Source of the DNA: Nostoc linckia FACHB-104
Lineage (GTDB): Bacteria > Cyanobacteriota > Cyanobacteriia > Cyanobacteriales > Nostocaceae
Direction: 5' to 3'
Assembly: GCF_014696615.1 (NCBI RefSeq)
Contig: NZ_JACJQJ010000079.1
Coordinates: 1 to 37,914, forward strand
Length of the DNA: 37,914 bases
The notes below the pieces were generated by a model that was not told the DNA's origin, did not search any database, and was given only the letters and a program-made list of their open reading frames with translations. Of this stretch, positions 1 to 8,235 are shown one piece after another; the stretch's first letter is position 1, and the number at the start of each line of letters is the position of its first letter. The position numbers and the translations under genes were made by a program.

Positions 1-24
1 GGGGTTTGGGGGAGAATCCCCCAA
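1..24. repeat. G-rich hairpin at the left edge
   Basis: The window opens with a G-tract element whose bases 6-13 pair with 17-24 (TTGGGGGA / TCCCCCAA) around a GAA loop. Its first 13 bases are identical to the last 13 of the window. It lies 120 bases beyond the stop of the minus-strand glycosyltransferase, so it could end that transcript, but it has no clear T-run. More likely it is one copy of a dispersed intergenic repeat. Confidence 0.5.
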
Positions 25-143
25 TTGAGCTAGCTTTTTACACAACTGACAAATCATCACTAATGAACTTATCTGAACTGTATTGGCCCTTAACCAACTT
101 TCCAAGAAAGATTGATTGACTAAACTTTTAATTTTGAATGGTG

Positions 144-1982
144 TTATTTAGGAACAGAATAGGAAATATCAAGTTTTAGTTTTTTAATTTTCTTGACAGG
201 AACTCTCACCAAATAATAAGCACCTTTACTAGCTACATGCTTGTATTCTTCAGGCTGCAAGTCCATTGCTAAAAATCTGTCTTTTTCAGCTAGCAGTAGC
301 AAAGAATTGAGCTTGACTGGTTGAGTATTTTGTTTGTGAATATAGTCTACAACTTCTGGTGCAGATGAGATGTAATTGACTGTTTTATGGCTGTAAAATA
401 CCACACTAGGTTTTTTGAAACCCAGCATGATTAATTCTTCTTTGGGTTGTTCTACCTGGGCCGCGATCACGGATAATTCTCGTAAAGGTTGCTGACGCTG
501 CTGATCCATGATAAACAAAGCAGGCATCAAAACAACGATAAAAAATATCACAAACCCTAACAAGTTAGCACTGATAATCCATTGCCAACGGCGAGTTATG
601 GTAAACGCTGCAATGATTATCGCCACCAATAGCCAAATCATACCGCCCATCGCTGGTAAACCCATCTGTTGAATCGATTGATACAACTCAGGTGCAGCGG
701 GATCATTACCTACTAACTGGGCGACGTGAAATAATGCTGCGGCGATCGCAGATAAAAAGATGACATTTACCCAGCTACTCCAAACAAAAGATTTGGAGGC
801 GATGACAGATTTGTTATTGTCGGCTTCGGGTTCTGGGATCAAGTCACTCCATAACAGCGCCACCATAATAGCGGCTGCTGGCATTAACGGTAATACATAG
901 CTAGGAAGTTTGGTAACGGCTATCGTGAAAAAGCCAAAAATCGCCAGAAACCAAATGCAAGCAAATAAACTTAATTGCTGAGAACGTTCTTGAGAACGCC
1001 AGTGCGATCGCTGCCAAAACTTCAGTCGAATCATCGCCGCTGGTAAGTAGACTGAGTATGGAGCAAAGCCTAATAGCACTACTAAAAAGTAAAAATACCA
1101 GGGTGCTGAATGTCCATTAACTACTTCTGTGAAGCGTTCTAGGTTGTGATAACCAAAGAAGGAATTAATATAATTCCAGCCATTACGCCAAATTACCAGC
1201 GCATACCAGGGAACTGATAATCCTAAAATAATTAGCAACCCCACCAGGGGACGCATTTGCCGCCATACTTCTACTAAGTTGCCTTGGTAGAGAACAAATG
1301 CACCGATAATTAATGCTGGTAATACAATTCCTACCGGGCCTTTAGTTAAAATTGCCCCAGCAACTAGCACATAACAAGCCAAATACCATTTACTTGGGAA
1401 TTTGGAATTTTGTGCGTAACCCAAAAAGAAGCATAACAAGGCTGATGCGATACACCCAGTCAGCAGCATATCGGAGACACCGATACGTCCCCAAGCGATC
1501 ATTTCTGGAGTTAGCGCCATGACAGTTGCAGCCAAACCAGCCGTTAAGTAACGGCGAACAGGACGGGAAACTTGTTCTAACTCGTCTTTTCTAGCTAGTG
1601 ACCAATGTACTGTGTAAAAAGCTAAAGCAACTGTCCCCATAGCCGCCAGTGCTGATGGGATTCGCGCCGCCCATTCATTCACACCCAAAATGCCATAGGC
1701 GATCGCTTGACACCAATAAATTAACGCTGGTTTATCAAAGCGTGTCTGGGCATTAAAGTATGGGGTAATCCAATCTCCTGTAACGAACATTTGACGGGAA
1801 GCTTCAGCAAACAGTGGTTCGGTTTCATCAACTAAGCCAATGTTGCCTAAATTCCAACCATAAGCTATCCAACCAATCACAATTAACCACAGAACCGATA
1901 CAGTCACAGCCAGCGCTGGACGCGTGAGTATATTTTTGCACCACTGGCCAACAGTGTGGGGAAGGCTCAATTTCATGTTCAT
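144..1982 (-). CDS. ArnT/PMT-family membrane glycosyltransferase
   Basis: A 612-residue polytopic membrane protein of the dolichyl-phosphate-mannose mannosyltransferase / ArnT superfamily (PMT_2 type), which moves a sugar from a polyprenyl-phosphate donor to lipid or protein on the outer face of the inner membrane. Visible: a first membrane segment near residues 23-43, then the family signature in the first periplasmic loop (DETEPLFAEASRQM, TGDW, then FDKPALIYW at about 82-90), where the DE pair is the expected catalytic acid site, followed by about ten more hydrophobic segments. A soluble C-terminal part follows, ending in a basic tail. Two ATGs lie six bases apart (1982, 1976) with no clear Shine-Dalgarno, so either start is possible. 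The acceptor and the sugar cannot be told from sequence. The lipoprotein gene upstream is on the same strand but 161 bases away. Confidence 0.85.
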   Translation of the reverse strand: MNMKLSLPHTVGQWCKNILTRPALAVTVSVLWLIVIGWIAYGWNLGNIGLVDETEPLFAEASRQMFVTGDWITPYFNAQTRFDKPALIYWCQAIAYGILGVNEWAARIPSALAAMGTVALAFYTVHWSLARKDELEQVSRPVRRYLTAGLAATVMALTPEMIAWGRIGVSDMLLTGCIASALLCFFLGYAQNSKFPSKWYLACYVLVAGAILTKGPVGIVLPALIIGAFVLYQGNLVEVWRQMRPLVGLLIILGLSVPWYALVIWRNGWNYINSFFGYHNLERFTEVVNGHSAPWYFYFLVVLLGFAPYSVYLPAAMIRLKFWQRSHWRSQERSQQLSLFACIWFLAIFGFFTIAVTKLPSYVLPLMPAAAIMVALLWSDLIPEPEADNNKSVIASKSFVWSSWVNVIFLSAIAAALFHVAQLVGNDPAAPELYQSIQQMGLPAMGGMIWLLVAIIIAAFTITRRWQWIISANLLGFVIFFIVVLMPALFIMDQQRQQPLRELSVIAAQVEQPKEELIMLGFKKPSVVFYSHKTVNYISSAPEVVDYIHKQNTQPVKLNSLLLLAEKDRFLAMDLQPEEYKHVASKGAYYLVRVPVKKIKKLKLDISYSVPK

Positions 1983-2100
1983 TTGTTATCAGTCAATGCT
2001 CAAGAGTCTACAGTCAAACAGCACTTTGTTAATAGTCGTTGACTTGGTAGATTTTGTTCTTGGGAATGGGGCATTGGGGAATTAGGTAATATCTTCTCCC

Positions 2101-2121
2101 CTGCTCCCTGCTACCTGCTCC
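2101..2121. repeat. Heptamer STRR (CTGCTCC type)
   Basis: Three consecutive 7-mers (CTGCTCC, CTGCTAC, CTGCTCC), followed by related C-rich sequence to about 2140, lie between the lipoprotein gene and the glycosyltransferase gene. This is the usual short tandemly repeated repetitive sequence of heterocystous cyanobacteria. Confidence 0.6.
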
Positions 2122-2143
2122 CCTGCCTCCTTACCCCCAATCC

Positions 2144-2773
2144 CTACTTACTAAGTACTAGCCGCCATTCTTTGCTTTGAGAATCCCATGTGGGTGAAGA
2201 TGTTTCCCCGACTACATAAGGCCCCCAGTAGCGCCGTGAACCATCTTGGGCAAAGGCTACGAGAATATCTCCCTTCTCTAGTTTTAAATTACCGTTAGGC
2301 AGAGAGAGGAGCAGGCCTTTTTCACTGCCTTCTTGGGGTTCAAAATCCCAATGGGCGGGAATGTCTGGCTGAGTTTTGGACGCACTTTTAGCTGCTGACT
2401 TTCTTGCTAGTAAAGCGAGGCGCACAGGCTGATTGGTTTGATTACTCATCCGCAACTTGCCTTCTCCTCCTTGAATACTCTTAGAAGAGTGTTGACTATC
2501 TGCCAACAAAGCAGTATGTTTAGCAGTACTATTTTCTACGGTGTCAGTAGGTAGAGTTACTGAAGTAGAAACATTGGTTGAACTAACTGTTTCATGAGCA
2601 AAAGATGGCGAAGAATCAATTGGTAGCTGAGGCGTTTCATTTGGTTGTGACGAAGCTGAGTTTGGATCTGTAGTTTCAAAAGAAACACTCATGCCAAAGC
2701 ACCCCACCAGTAACCCTAACAGTCCTAAAGAACAAGCTAGAACAGCAGCGTTACGATACACTGACGTTTTCAT
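2144..2773 (-). CDS. Putative lipoprotein of unknown function
   Basis: A 209-residue protein. The N-terminus is a signal peptide with a lipobox (LLVGC, Cys25), so the mature protein is probably lipid-anchored and outside the cytoplasmic membrane. Residues about 30-135 are a Ser/Thr/Asn-rich, low-complexity stretch that looks like a flexible linker. The C-terminal 70 residues are more ordered (HWDFEP, GLLLSLPNGNLKLEKGDILVA, then YWGPYVVGE) and may form a small beta-rich domain. I do not recognise the family. It could share a transcript with the glycosyltransferase downstream, but the 161-base gap holds an STRR and no evident promoter. The start at ATG 2773 is the only one that gives the signal peptide. 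Confidence 0.7.
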   Translation of the reverse strand: MKTSVYRNAAVLACSLGLLGLLVGCFGMSVSFETTDPNSASSQPNETPQLPIDSSPSFAHETVSSTNVSTSVTLPTDTVENSTAKHTALLADSQHSSKSIQGGEGKLRMSNQTNQPVRLALLARKSAAKSASKTQPDIPAHWDFEPQEGSEKGLLLSLPNGNLKLEKGDILVAFAQDGSRRYWGPYVVGETSSPTWDSQSKEWRLVLSK

Positions 2774-2937
2774 ATTGATAGTTATTAGAAATAAGTATTT
2801 GTTTAGGCTTGTCCAAATCCTAGCCTATTCTCCGCAAGGGCAATTACTGTAGTTGCCTACTATAGAGTCTCCTGAAAGCAAGTTATGCAATGTATCATAA
2901 GTAGCATTTTCAAGAAACATACTGACAAAAATAATCA

Positions 2938-2984
2938 CCTTGATTCTCTAACGAAAAATCAGGTGTAAGCCTGATTAATCAAGG
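2938..2984. other. Nested inverted repeat
   Basis: An outer pair CCTTGATT (2938-2945) / AATCAAGG (2977-2984) encloses an inner hairpin AATCAGG (2957-2963) / CCTGATT (2970-2976) with a 6-base loop. It lies about 165 bases upstream of the minus-strand lipoprotein gene. There is no T-run; it could be an operator-like dyad or part of a leader RNA. Confidence 0.4.
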
Positions 2985-3020
2985 CTATCTTTTGTTGAGA
3001 ATGTGGAATAGCACAAAAAA

Positions 3021-3026
3021 TATAAT
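3021..3026 (+). promoter_or_regulatory. Consensus -10 element
   Basis: TATAAT, a perfect sigma-70 type -10 hexamer. No good -35 hexamer sits 16-18 bases upstream (TTGAGA is 20 bases away), so it would be a -10-only or activator-dependent promoter. It would start a transcript near 3033 that runs into the terminator at 3185-3224. Confidence 0.35.
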
Positions 3027-3032
3027 ACATTA

Positions 3033-3224
3033 CTAGCAGATTTCTTCGGAGAAGCGCAAACAGTAATTTTTGTTTTACAAGTAGTGACAGCAACAAAGAT
3101 TATGGTGACAAACCCACAGATAAATCTGTGGAATGTACTTCATGTTTCTTAATATTTCACACTACATATTTTAAGATAACTCTGATTGTTAAGGGGTGGA
3201 AGCCCCCATTCAACAATTTTTTTT
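3033..3224 (+). ncRNA. Candidate small RNA
   Basis: This is a gene-free stretch with a consensus -10 box just upstream, two compact hairpins (TTCT-TCGG-AGAA near 3041; CCACAGAT-AA-ATCTGTGG at 3114-3131) and a strong T8 terminator at its end. The size would be about 190 nt. It holds a 16-codon reading frame at 3102-3152 without a ribosome binding site, so a coding role is unlikely. The 5' end is a guess, and it could instead be a 3' remnant of an older transcript. Confidence 0.3.
3185..3224 (+). terminator. Rho-independent-like terminator
   Basis: An outer stem ATTGTT / AACAAT and an inner GGGG / CCCC stem are followed directly by eight Ts. It reads on the plus strand, but no plus-strand gene lies within the 400 bases upstream, which is the main argument for a small RNA here. 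Confidence 0.6.
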
Positions 3225-3387
3225 AAAGCTTTGCTTACTTGCAGATGACACCCTGTATAAAATTTGCTCACCACTGAAAATCCACTAGATATTTAAATCA
3301 CTGCTCAAACAAGCTTATGCTAAAACCGATATCCTCTAAAAGAGGAATATTTCATGATTTCTTGACTTTTTGAGTGTAGTCCCGATC

Positions 3388-3720
3388 ATGCAAAATACTC
3401 GTATAAATAATTTAGTTGATGCTACTGCCAGACAATTAGGACTATGGTTTGTGAACCCTTGGCGTAGGTTGTCGCTACTGATAATTTGTTTTTTGTTTGG
3501 TTTCTTTCTGGGATCGGCAATTTCTACCAGTGCTGGACAAAGAGCAGAATTGGATATTTGGGTAGCAGCGATTTTAGTCTTACTTACAGAAGTGAGTAGC
3601 AGAATCTTCTACAGTCGTAACTTTTTCTCGCAGCGATCGCTATGGGTGGAAGCACTAAATTTTCTCAAGGTTGGTTTTACCTACAGCCTGTTTCTGGAGG
3701 CGTTCAAGCTGGGGTCGTGA
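3388..3720 (+). CDS. DUF565 / Ycf20-like membrane protein
   Basis: A 110-residue protein with the DUF565 (Ycf20) pattern: an amphipathic N-terminus (TARQLGLWFVNPWRRLS), a first membrane segment rich in Phe and Gly (LLIICFLFGFFLGSAIS), a second around VAAILVLLTEVSSRIFY, and a short C-terminal helix. Ycf20 proteins occur in cyanobacteria and plastids; in plants and algae they have been linked to non-photochemical quenching, but the bacterial role is unknown. An upstream TTG (3370) is in frame, but the ATG at 3388 gives the usual family N-terminus. No good ribosome binding site is visible before either. Confidence 0.8.
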   Translation: MQNTRINNLVDATARQLGLWFVNPWRRLSLLIICFLFGFFLGSAISTSAGQRAELDIWVAAILVLLTEVSSRIFYSRNFFSQRSLWVEALNFLKVGFTYSLFLEAFKLGS

Positions 3721-3850
3721 TGGGATTGGGGATTGGGGACTGGGGACTGGGGATGAGGGGGACAAGGGGACAAGGGGACAAGGGGACAAGGGGAGAAATT
3801 GCCATTACCAATTACCCATTACCAAATGACAAATGACGAATGACAAATGA
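3721..3850. repeat. Compound STRR block
   Basis: Three repeats stand side by side: a 7-mer series (GGGGATT/GGGGACT) at about 3721-3755, an 8-base series ACAAGGGG (four units) at about 3760-3795, and a 7-mer series AAATGAC that runs into the start codon of the glycerate kinase. The last series creates several ATG triplets close to the real start, so the translation start region of that gene is itself repeat-derived. Confidence 0.65.
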
Positions 3851-4842
3851 CAAATGATAATCTCACGGAAGCGGCTTTAGCAGATGGTTCTAGGGCGCAG
3901 GCTTTTGGAATTACAGCAGAAAATGTGGATGAAGTGATTCAAAGGCGATCGCATTTACTCAAATCTATCGAACCAGCTTTTAACCAGTTTTGCCAAACGA
4001 CTTTGCAAGTGGAACCCCAGGCGATGTTGCATACCCTGTGGGAGTTATGGTTACCTTTGGCGATTAAAATTGCATCCCAGCGTCAAAAGTTGGGACATCC
4101 CTTAATTCAAGGAATTTTGGGCGTACAAGGAACTGGTAAAACTACTATGTCCCAAGCGTTGACTTTGATTCTTCAAGAGTTGGGATATCACACTGTCACT
4201 GTATCTTTGGATGACTTATACAAAACCTATAGCGATCGCTTAGTTTTATCACAACAAGACCCCCGTTTAATTTGGCGAGGCCCACCTGGAACTCACGATA
4301 TTGATATTGGCTTAAATTTACTCGACCAGATTCACCAGTCACAAAGTCCAGTTGTGATTCCCCGGTTTGATAAATCTGCTTACGGTGGTGCAGGCGATCG
4401 CACTACTCCAGAAATCGCTGCAAATGTCGATATTCTGCTATTTGAAGGGTGGTTTGTGGGTGTAAGACCAATTGATCCCCAAGGCTTTGATGATGCGCCA
4501 GCGCCTATTTTTACAGATGCAGATCGGACGTTTGCCAGGCATATGAACCGTCAGTTAGAAAATTATCTCCCACTTTGGCAGCGATTGGATAGTTTAATCG
4601 TTTTATACCCTACTGATTATCGCTCATCCCTAGTATGGCGCAAACAAGCAGAACAAAAGATGATTGCATCTGGTAAATCAGGAATGAGCGAACAACAGAT
4701 AGAAGAATTTGTACATTATTTTTGGCGATCGCTGCACCCGGAATTATTCATCACACCTTTGGTTAACTCTCCGCAATGGGTTGATTTGGTGATTGAAATT
4801 AATAGCGATCGCAGTTTTGGCAATATCTACAGCCATAGCTGA
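3847..4842 (+). CDS. D-glycerate 3-kinase (plant/cyanobacterial type)
   Basis: A 331-residue P-loop kinase that phosphorylates D-glycerate to 3-phosphoglycerate, the last step of photorespiratory glycolate recycling into the Calvin cycle; cytoplasmic. Evidence: a Walker A motif GVQGTGKTT at 92-100, followed by VSLDDLYKTYSDR, which corresponds to the nucleoside/pantothenate-kinase-like fold, then WRGPPGTHD and IPRFDKSAYGGAGDR, typical of the GLYK family, and an acidic strand LLFEGWFVG that fits Walker B. Length matches cyanobacterial members. The ATG used sits inside an AAATGAC heptamer run and has no Shine-Dalgarno. Several HIP1 octamers fall in the gene. Confidence 0.88.
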   Translation: MTNDNLTEAALADGSRAQAFGITAENVDEVIQRRSHLLKSIEPAFNQFCQTTLQVEPQAMLHTLWELWLPLAIKIASQRQKLGHPLIQGILGVQGTGKTTMSQALTLILQELGYHTVTVSLDDLYKTYSDRLVLSQQDPRLIWRGPPGTHDIDIGLNLLDQIHQSQSPVVIPRFDKSAYGGAGDRTTPEIAANVDILLFEGWFVGVRPIDPQGFDDAPAPIFTDADRTFARHMNRQLENYLPLWQRLDSLIVLYPTDYRSSLVWRKQAEQKMIASGKSGMSEQQIEEFVHYFWRSLHPELFITPLVNSPQWVDLVIEINSDRSFGNIYSHS

Positions 4843-5200
4843 GTAAGTTAAATTGGCTTACAGACGGCAAAACTGCCGCTATGGATGAAATATGGTTAAT
4901 TCAATCCTTTCCCCCTTTTTCCCTGTACCTTTTCCCCGTTCTTCAACGAAGTAGCACAGAAAAAATTTTCCAGCTTTGCGAAAAGTACATTAGTGGATGT
5001 GGAGATAAACAAAGACAACTACAAAGATGTTAATTAAAGTAATTCGTAATTGAATTAGTTAGCTTTGAAAGTTTAACTAAACTCAAGACTACAATCATCA
5101 ATATTATGTAGTCTTTCCGTAGGTAGAAAATTACGAAATCAGAATTAACGATTAATTTTCAATTATCCACATAAACACTACTGCCATTGTAATTATAAAT
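4843..5200. other. Gene-free stretch with a weak hairpin
   Basis: A small stem CGGCA / TGCCG (4865-4878) follows the glycerate kinase stop and could be a weak terminator, but there is no T-run. A 50-codon plus-strand reading frame (4881-5030) has no ribosome binding site and odd composition, so I did not call it. The rest is AT-rich; the promoter of the next gene should lie here. Confidence 0.4.
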
Positions 5201-6097
5201 ATGCAACTAGCTGAAATTTTATCTTTAGGCAAAACAATTCCCCTTGAGAATATTGCACAAGATTCGGAACTAAGTAAAGAAATCCAAATCCATTTAATTC
5301 GCTTAGGATTACTTGACCCACCTGCTGACGGCAAATTTGGCAGATTTTCCACTAAAGCGCTTACAGATTTCCAATCTCTGTTAAAAATTTCCGAAACAGG
5401 AATAGGAACACAAACAGCTAAGGAATTGATTGAGACAAAAGAAGCTATTCCTTTAAAATTAGGCAATGATTTTGCTAGCCGTATCATTAAGTATATGCAA
5501 AAGCAAAAATACTTTATTGCCGTAGGGAAGCAACAATATAATATTGTTTATATCGAAGGATTAAACGCTAACGGTCAGCGCAACAGTGATAGCTTTAATC
5601 AATGGAATGACAGACGTATTGTCATTGAAATAGCTTCAGGAACACCACAAATTGTAGGGAACTGGCTAGCAACAACCGAACCAGGTGATTACTATACAAA
5701 AAATCCTCCCAACCCTAAAGGTGTTGCGCGCATTGCCTTTGGACAATATAATGCTTGGCGAGTTGGCTATCATTATGGCACTACAGGAGTAGAGACACAC
5801 GAAGCCCTAGAGCAATGTGGGACAATTAAAGTACACCGCGATCGCAACAAAGATGGATTCCGTACTGGCGATCCCATAGATGTAGGTGCTAACTTCTTTA
5901 TCAATCAACATTGGGGTTACGATAAGAGCTTAGTAGGTACAGCTAGCGCTGGTTGCTTAGTAGGCAAGTCTCGCGAAGAGCATAAAGATTTCATGCAATT
6001 AATTAAGCAAGACCGTCGCTATAAATTAGACCCTAAATATGTCTATTGGACAACTGTAATTCCTGGTGATGATTTAGTGAAAAATTTCCCAGCCTAA
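5201..6097 (+). CDS. Peptidoglycan-binding protein with SAGC-type C-terminal domain
   Basis: A 298-residue protein without signal peptide. Residues about 20-80 form a PG_binding_1 domain (IQIHLIRLGLLDPPADGKFGRFSTKALTDFQ). The C-terminal part, about 95-290, holds an EF-hand-like loop (DRNKDG, 214-219) and then H237, G239 and SAGC (249-252), spaced like the His/Cys active site of L,D-transpeptidase (YkuD) domains. Similar V-RD-N-DG ... NIH ... SAGC arrangements are known to me from phage-type and secreted cell-wall proteins, so a role in cutting or cross-linking peptidoglycan is plausible but not shown. Lack of a leader suggests a non-classical export route or an intracellular role. It stands alone: the neighbour downstream is convergent. 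Confidence 0.65.
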   Translation: MQLAEILSLGKTIPLENIAQDSELSKEIQIHLIRLGLLDPPADGKFGRFSTKALTDFQSLLKISETGIGTQTAKELIETKEAIPLKLGNDFASRIIKYMQKQKYFIAVGKQQYNIVYIEGLNANGQRNSDSFNQWNDRRIVIEIASGTPQIVGNWLATTEPGDYYTKNPPNPKGVARIAFGQYNAWRVGYHYGTTGVETHEALEQCGTIKVHRDRNKDGFRTGDPIDVGANFFINQHWGYDKSLVGTASAGCLVGKSREEHKDFMQLIKQDRRYKLDPKYVYWTTVIPGDDLVKNFPA

Positions 6098-6111
6098 GAA
6101 TAAAGAAGTAG

Positions 6112-6138
6112 GGTGCGTTAGCCTTAGCGTAACGCACC
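6112..6138. terminator. Bidirectional hairpin between convergent genes
   Basis: A perfect 9-base stem GGTGCGTTA / TAACGCACC around a 9-base loop sits 15 bases past the plus-strand gene and 28 bases before the end of the minus-strand SelO gene. It belongs to a well-known dispersed GGTGCGTTA-type palindrome of cyanobacteria; a relative lies at 28590-28615. It probably ends both transcripts. Confidence 0.5.
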
Positions 6139-6165
6139 ATTTCAATGATTTAATGCGTTACAAAT

Positions 6166-7623
6166 TCAACTTCTGGATTGCAGCTTTTGAACTAATTCAT
6201 AAAATGGTTGCCAATTATCTTCCTGTGCAATTGGTTCCCAAATAGATTCAATTACTGGTCTTAACAAGGCAGTTTTCGGATTAGCAACAGCGAGAGTTGC
6301 TGCAATTTCATCTATTTGTTCAGGAGCAAAATTATTTAAAATTTTATGGTACAAAAGACACCAGTTATCAAAAATTGGCGATGCTCCGGTAGCTGGGGCT
6401 ATATCGGAATCATGTAAAACAAAAGCAGGATCGTTACGCCATTTTATCGAAAAAGTCCGAGCAATTTCATAGAAAAATTGATGATATCCGACTTGGCTAG
6501 CTTGCAAAAATTCAATTGTCAGTTCTAACAAATCATCAACTTCTGGAACTTGCAAATGCTCAAAACCTAACTTTTTCAACATTAAAGAGCGATATTTAGC
6601 ATAATAATATTCTTCAAATTTTGCTAACCCTGAATCTAAATCACCTTTATCGATTATTGCTTTTAATGGTTCCTGGAGCATTTCTAGATTTAATCTACAA
6701 ATACTCGGCTGATGTCCATAACAATAGCGTCGATAGTAATCAAAATAAGCAGCAGTAAAATAGGGATCGTAAGTAGGAATAAAGGCATAGGGGCCATAGT
6801 CGAAGCTTTCCCCGGTAATTGACATATTGTCAGTATTTAAGACTGCATGGCAAAAACCCGCCGCCATCCATTGCGCTACAAGTTCCGCAACTCTTTTAAC
6901 TAATTCTGCATAAAACAAAGCATATTTATCTGGTTCTGCAGCTAAGTGGCGATAATATTGCTCAATTACATGGTCTAATAATTTTTGAGTTAAATCTGGA
7001 CGACGCAGATAGTGCGATCGCTCAAAAGTGCCAAACCGAATATGAGAACGGTTAATTCTCACCATCACAGATGAACGAGTCGGTGAAGGTTCATCACCCC
7101 GCCACAAAGATAAACCAGTTTCAATCATGGTTAAACAGCGTGAGGTGCGTACACCCAAAGAATGCAAAGCCTCCGCAGCCAAAACTTCCCGCACTCCGCC
7201 TTTGAGTGTCAACATCCCATCACCGCCACGCGAGTAGGGAGTTCTCCCAGAACCTTTAGTGCCAAAATCGTACAGTTCGCCATCTACACCCCGCACTTGT
7301 CCGTAGAGAAAGCCTCTACCATCACCCAAAGCAGGATTATATTCACCAAATTGATAGCCGTGATAACGCAACGCCAACAATGGTTGACGTTCTTGAAACT
7401 TACCAAAGGCGTTGATAAAATCTTCATCGGTGACAGCTTGGGGATTTAACCCCAAATTAGGTAAAACTGCGTCATTACGCCAGCGCAGGATATGTTGCGG
7501 AAATTCTGCTGCTGCTACTTCGTCGTAGTAGTCATTCCCTAGAGATTCAAAGGCGGGTTCGTATTTAAGGTGAAGAAAAGGATTACTAGAATTTGTTTGG
7601 TTGGGAGTTTCAGCCAGAGTCAT
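6166..7623 (-). CDS. selO: SelO family protein adenylyltransferase (YdiU)
   Basis: A 485-residue pseudokinase-fold enzyme of the SelO/YdiU family, which transfers AMP from ATP to Ser/Thr/Tyr residues of other proteins, in bacteria linked to redox stress. Visible family blocks: [19 protein letters not shown] (86-103), [16 protein letters not shown] (121-136) with the ATP-contacting Lys, and [18 protein letters not shown] (261-278) with the metal-binding Asn and Asp. The reading frame runs on upstream to 7794, but the ATG at 7623 ([10 protein letters not shown]) gives the expected N-terminus, directly before the conserved [21 protein letters not shown]. The C-terminal Cys/Sec tail of some members is not evident. 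Convergent with the peptidoglycan-binding gene; its upstream side faces the 21-bp repeat array. Confidence 0.88.
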   Translation of the reverse strand: MTLAETPNQTNSSNPFLHLKYEPAFESLGNDYYDEVAAAEFPQHILRWRNDAVLPNLGLNPQAVTDEDFINAFGKFQERQPLLALRYHGYQFGEYNPALGDGRGFLYGQVRGVDGELYDFGTKGSGRTPYSRGGDGMLTLKGGVREVLAAEALHSLGVRTSRCLTMIETGLSLWRGDEPSPTRSSVMVRINRSHIRFGTFERSHYLRRPDLTQKLLDHVIEQYYRHLAAEPDKYALFYAELVKRVAELVAQWMAAGFCHAVLNTDNMSITGESFDYGPYAFIPTYDPYFTAAYFDYYRRYCYGHQPSICRLNLEMLQEPLKAIIDKGDLDSGLAKFEEYYYAKYRSLMLKKLGFEHLQVPEVDDLLELTIEFLQASQVGYHQFFYEIARTFSIKWRNDPAFVLHDSDIAPATGASPIFDNWCLLYHKILNNFAPEQIDEIAATLAVANPKTALLRPVIESIWEPIAQEDNWQPFYELVQKLQSRS

Positions 7624-7794
7624 TAGAAGTAAAGCTTCGTTAATTCTTCTCTTAATACTAACTCTGGCAATAGCCTCAGCGTCAGTTCTGCAAGCAGTCC
7701 CAATGAAACAAGTTTCACCACCAAGAATGAAAGTCGAGGGGGGATTTTTACTCAGCAACGCCACTTGCTTTAAGCCGGGAAACCCGTCCAACAC
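7624..7794 (-). other. In-frame open stretch upstream of selO, probably repeat-derived
   Basis: 57 open codons in frame with selO ([16 protein letters not shown], later [17 protein letters not shown]). They do not resemble the N-terminus of SelO proteins. The peptide sounds like conceptual translations I associate with a dispersed intergenic repeat in Nostocales, but I cannot confirm this. It could be 5' leader or a genuine extension. Confidence 0.35.
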
Positions 7795-7802
7795 AGTGGC
7801 TC

Positions 7803-7823
7803 CTCAGCACTCAGCACTCAGCA
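7803..7823. repeat. Heptamer STRR CTCAGCA x3
   Basis: Three exact CTCAGCA units. The same heptamer family (CTCAGCA / TGAGTGC) forms the insert in rnpB at 14168-14237. Confidence 0.75.
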
Positions 7824-7866
7824 CTTTCAAGTCAGAGGCGTTAGGAAGGGGAAAAAACAGTTTCCT

Positions 7867-8181
7867 AATCAGAACTTATGACAGCTTTTTGAGTAAGCAG
7901 TATGCTATTTTACTTGCGGAAAACACCAAAATGAGTGCGTGATTTACCCAAATGAGAACTCATTACAGCTTTTTGAGTAAGCATTATGTCATTTCACCTG
8001 CGGAAAACACTAAAATGAGTGCGTGATTTACTAAAATGAGAACTCATTACAGCTTTTTGAGTAAGCATTATGCCATTTTACTTGCGGAAAACACCAAAAT
8101 GAGAAGGCAGTAAGGCATTTTGAGTAAGCCTTTAGAGAAAATGAGTAGGCAATAAGGCTTTTTAAGTAGGTAAAAAGGCAT
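7867..8181. repeat. 21-bp-phase repeat array (15 units, 84-bp superrepeat)
   Basis: Fifteen contiguous 21-bp units in unbroken phase, no indels. Most begin AATGAG or TTTGAG, with a loose consensus wwTGAGTAaGCAnTAnGC. Four unit types (A AATGAGAACTCATTACAG..., B TTTGAGTAAGCATTATGC..., C TTTACTTGCGGAAAACAC..., D AATGAGTGCGTGATTTAC...) recur in the order ABCD ABCD ABC, which gives a nearly perfect 84-bp direct repeat starting at 7867/7871, 7951/7955 and 8035/8039. The last four units (8098-8181) are A/B-like and more diverged. Type A has a perfect dyad, AATGAG-AA-CTCATT. Every plus-strand frame has stops in most units, so it is not coding there. It sits about 240 bases upstream of the selO start. 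Confidence 0.85.
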
Positions 8182-8235
8182 TTTGCCAAATAATTTTAAA
8201 GCTCTATTAAAGATATAGCAGTAAAAAAAATATCA

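Noticed and set aside
4881-5030. 50-codon plus-strand reading frame after the glycerate kinase gene
   Set aside because: No ribosome binding site, no recognisable pattern, and it begins within the hairpin following the upstream gene.
5152-5487. Minus-strand reading frame over the start of the peptidoglycan-binding gene
   Set aside because: It lies antisense to a clear PG_binding domain and has no family-like sequence.
7867-8181. CRISPR-like appearance of the 21-bp array
   Set aside because: Units are contiguous and all share a consensus; there are no unique spacers, and no cas gene is nearby.
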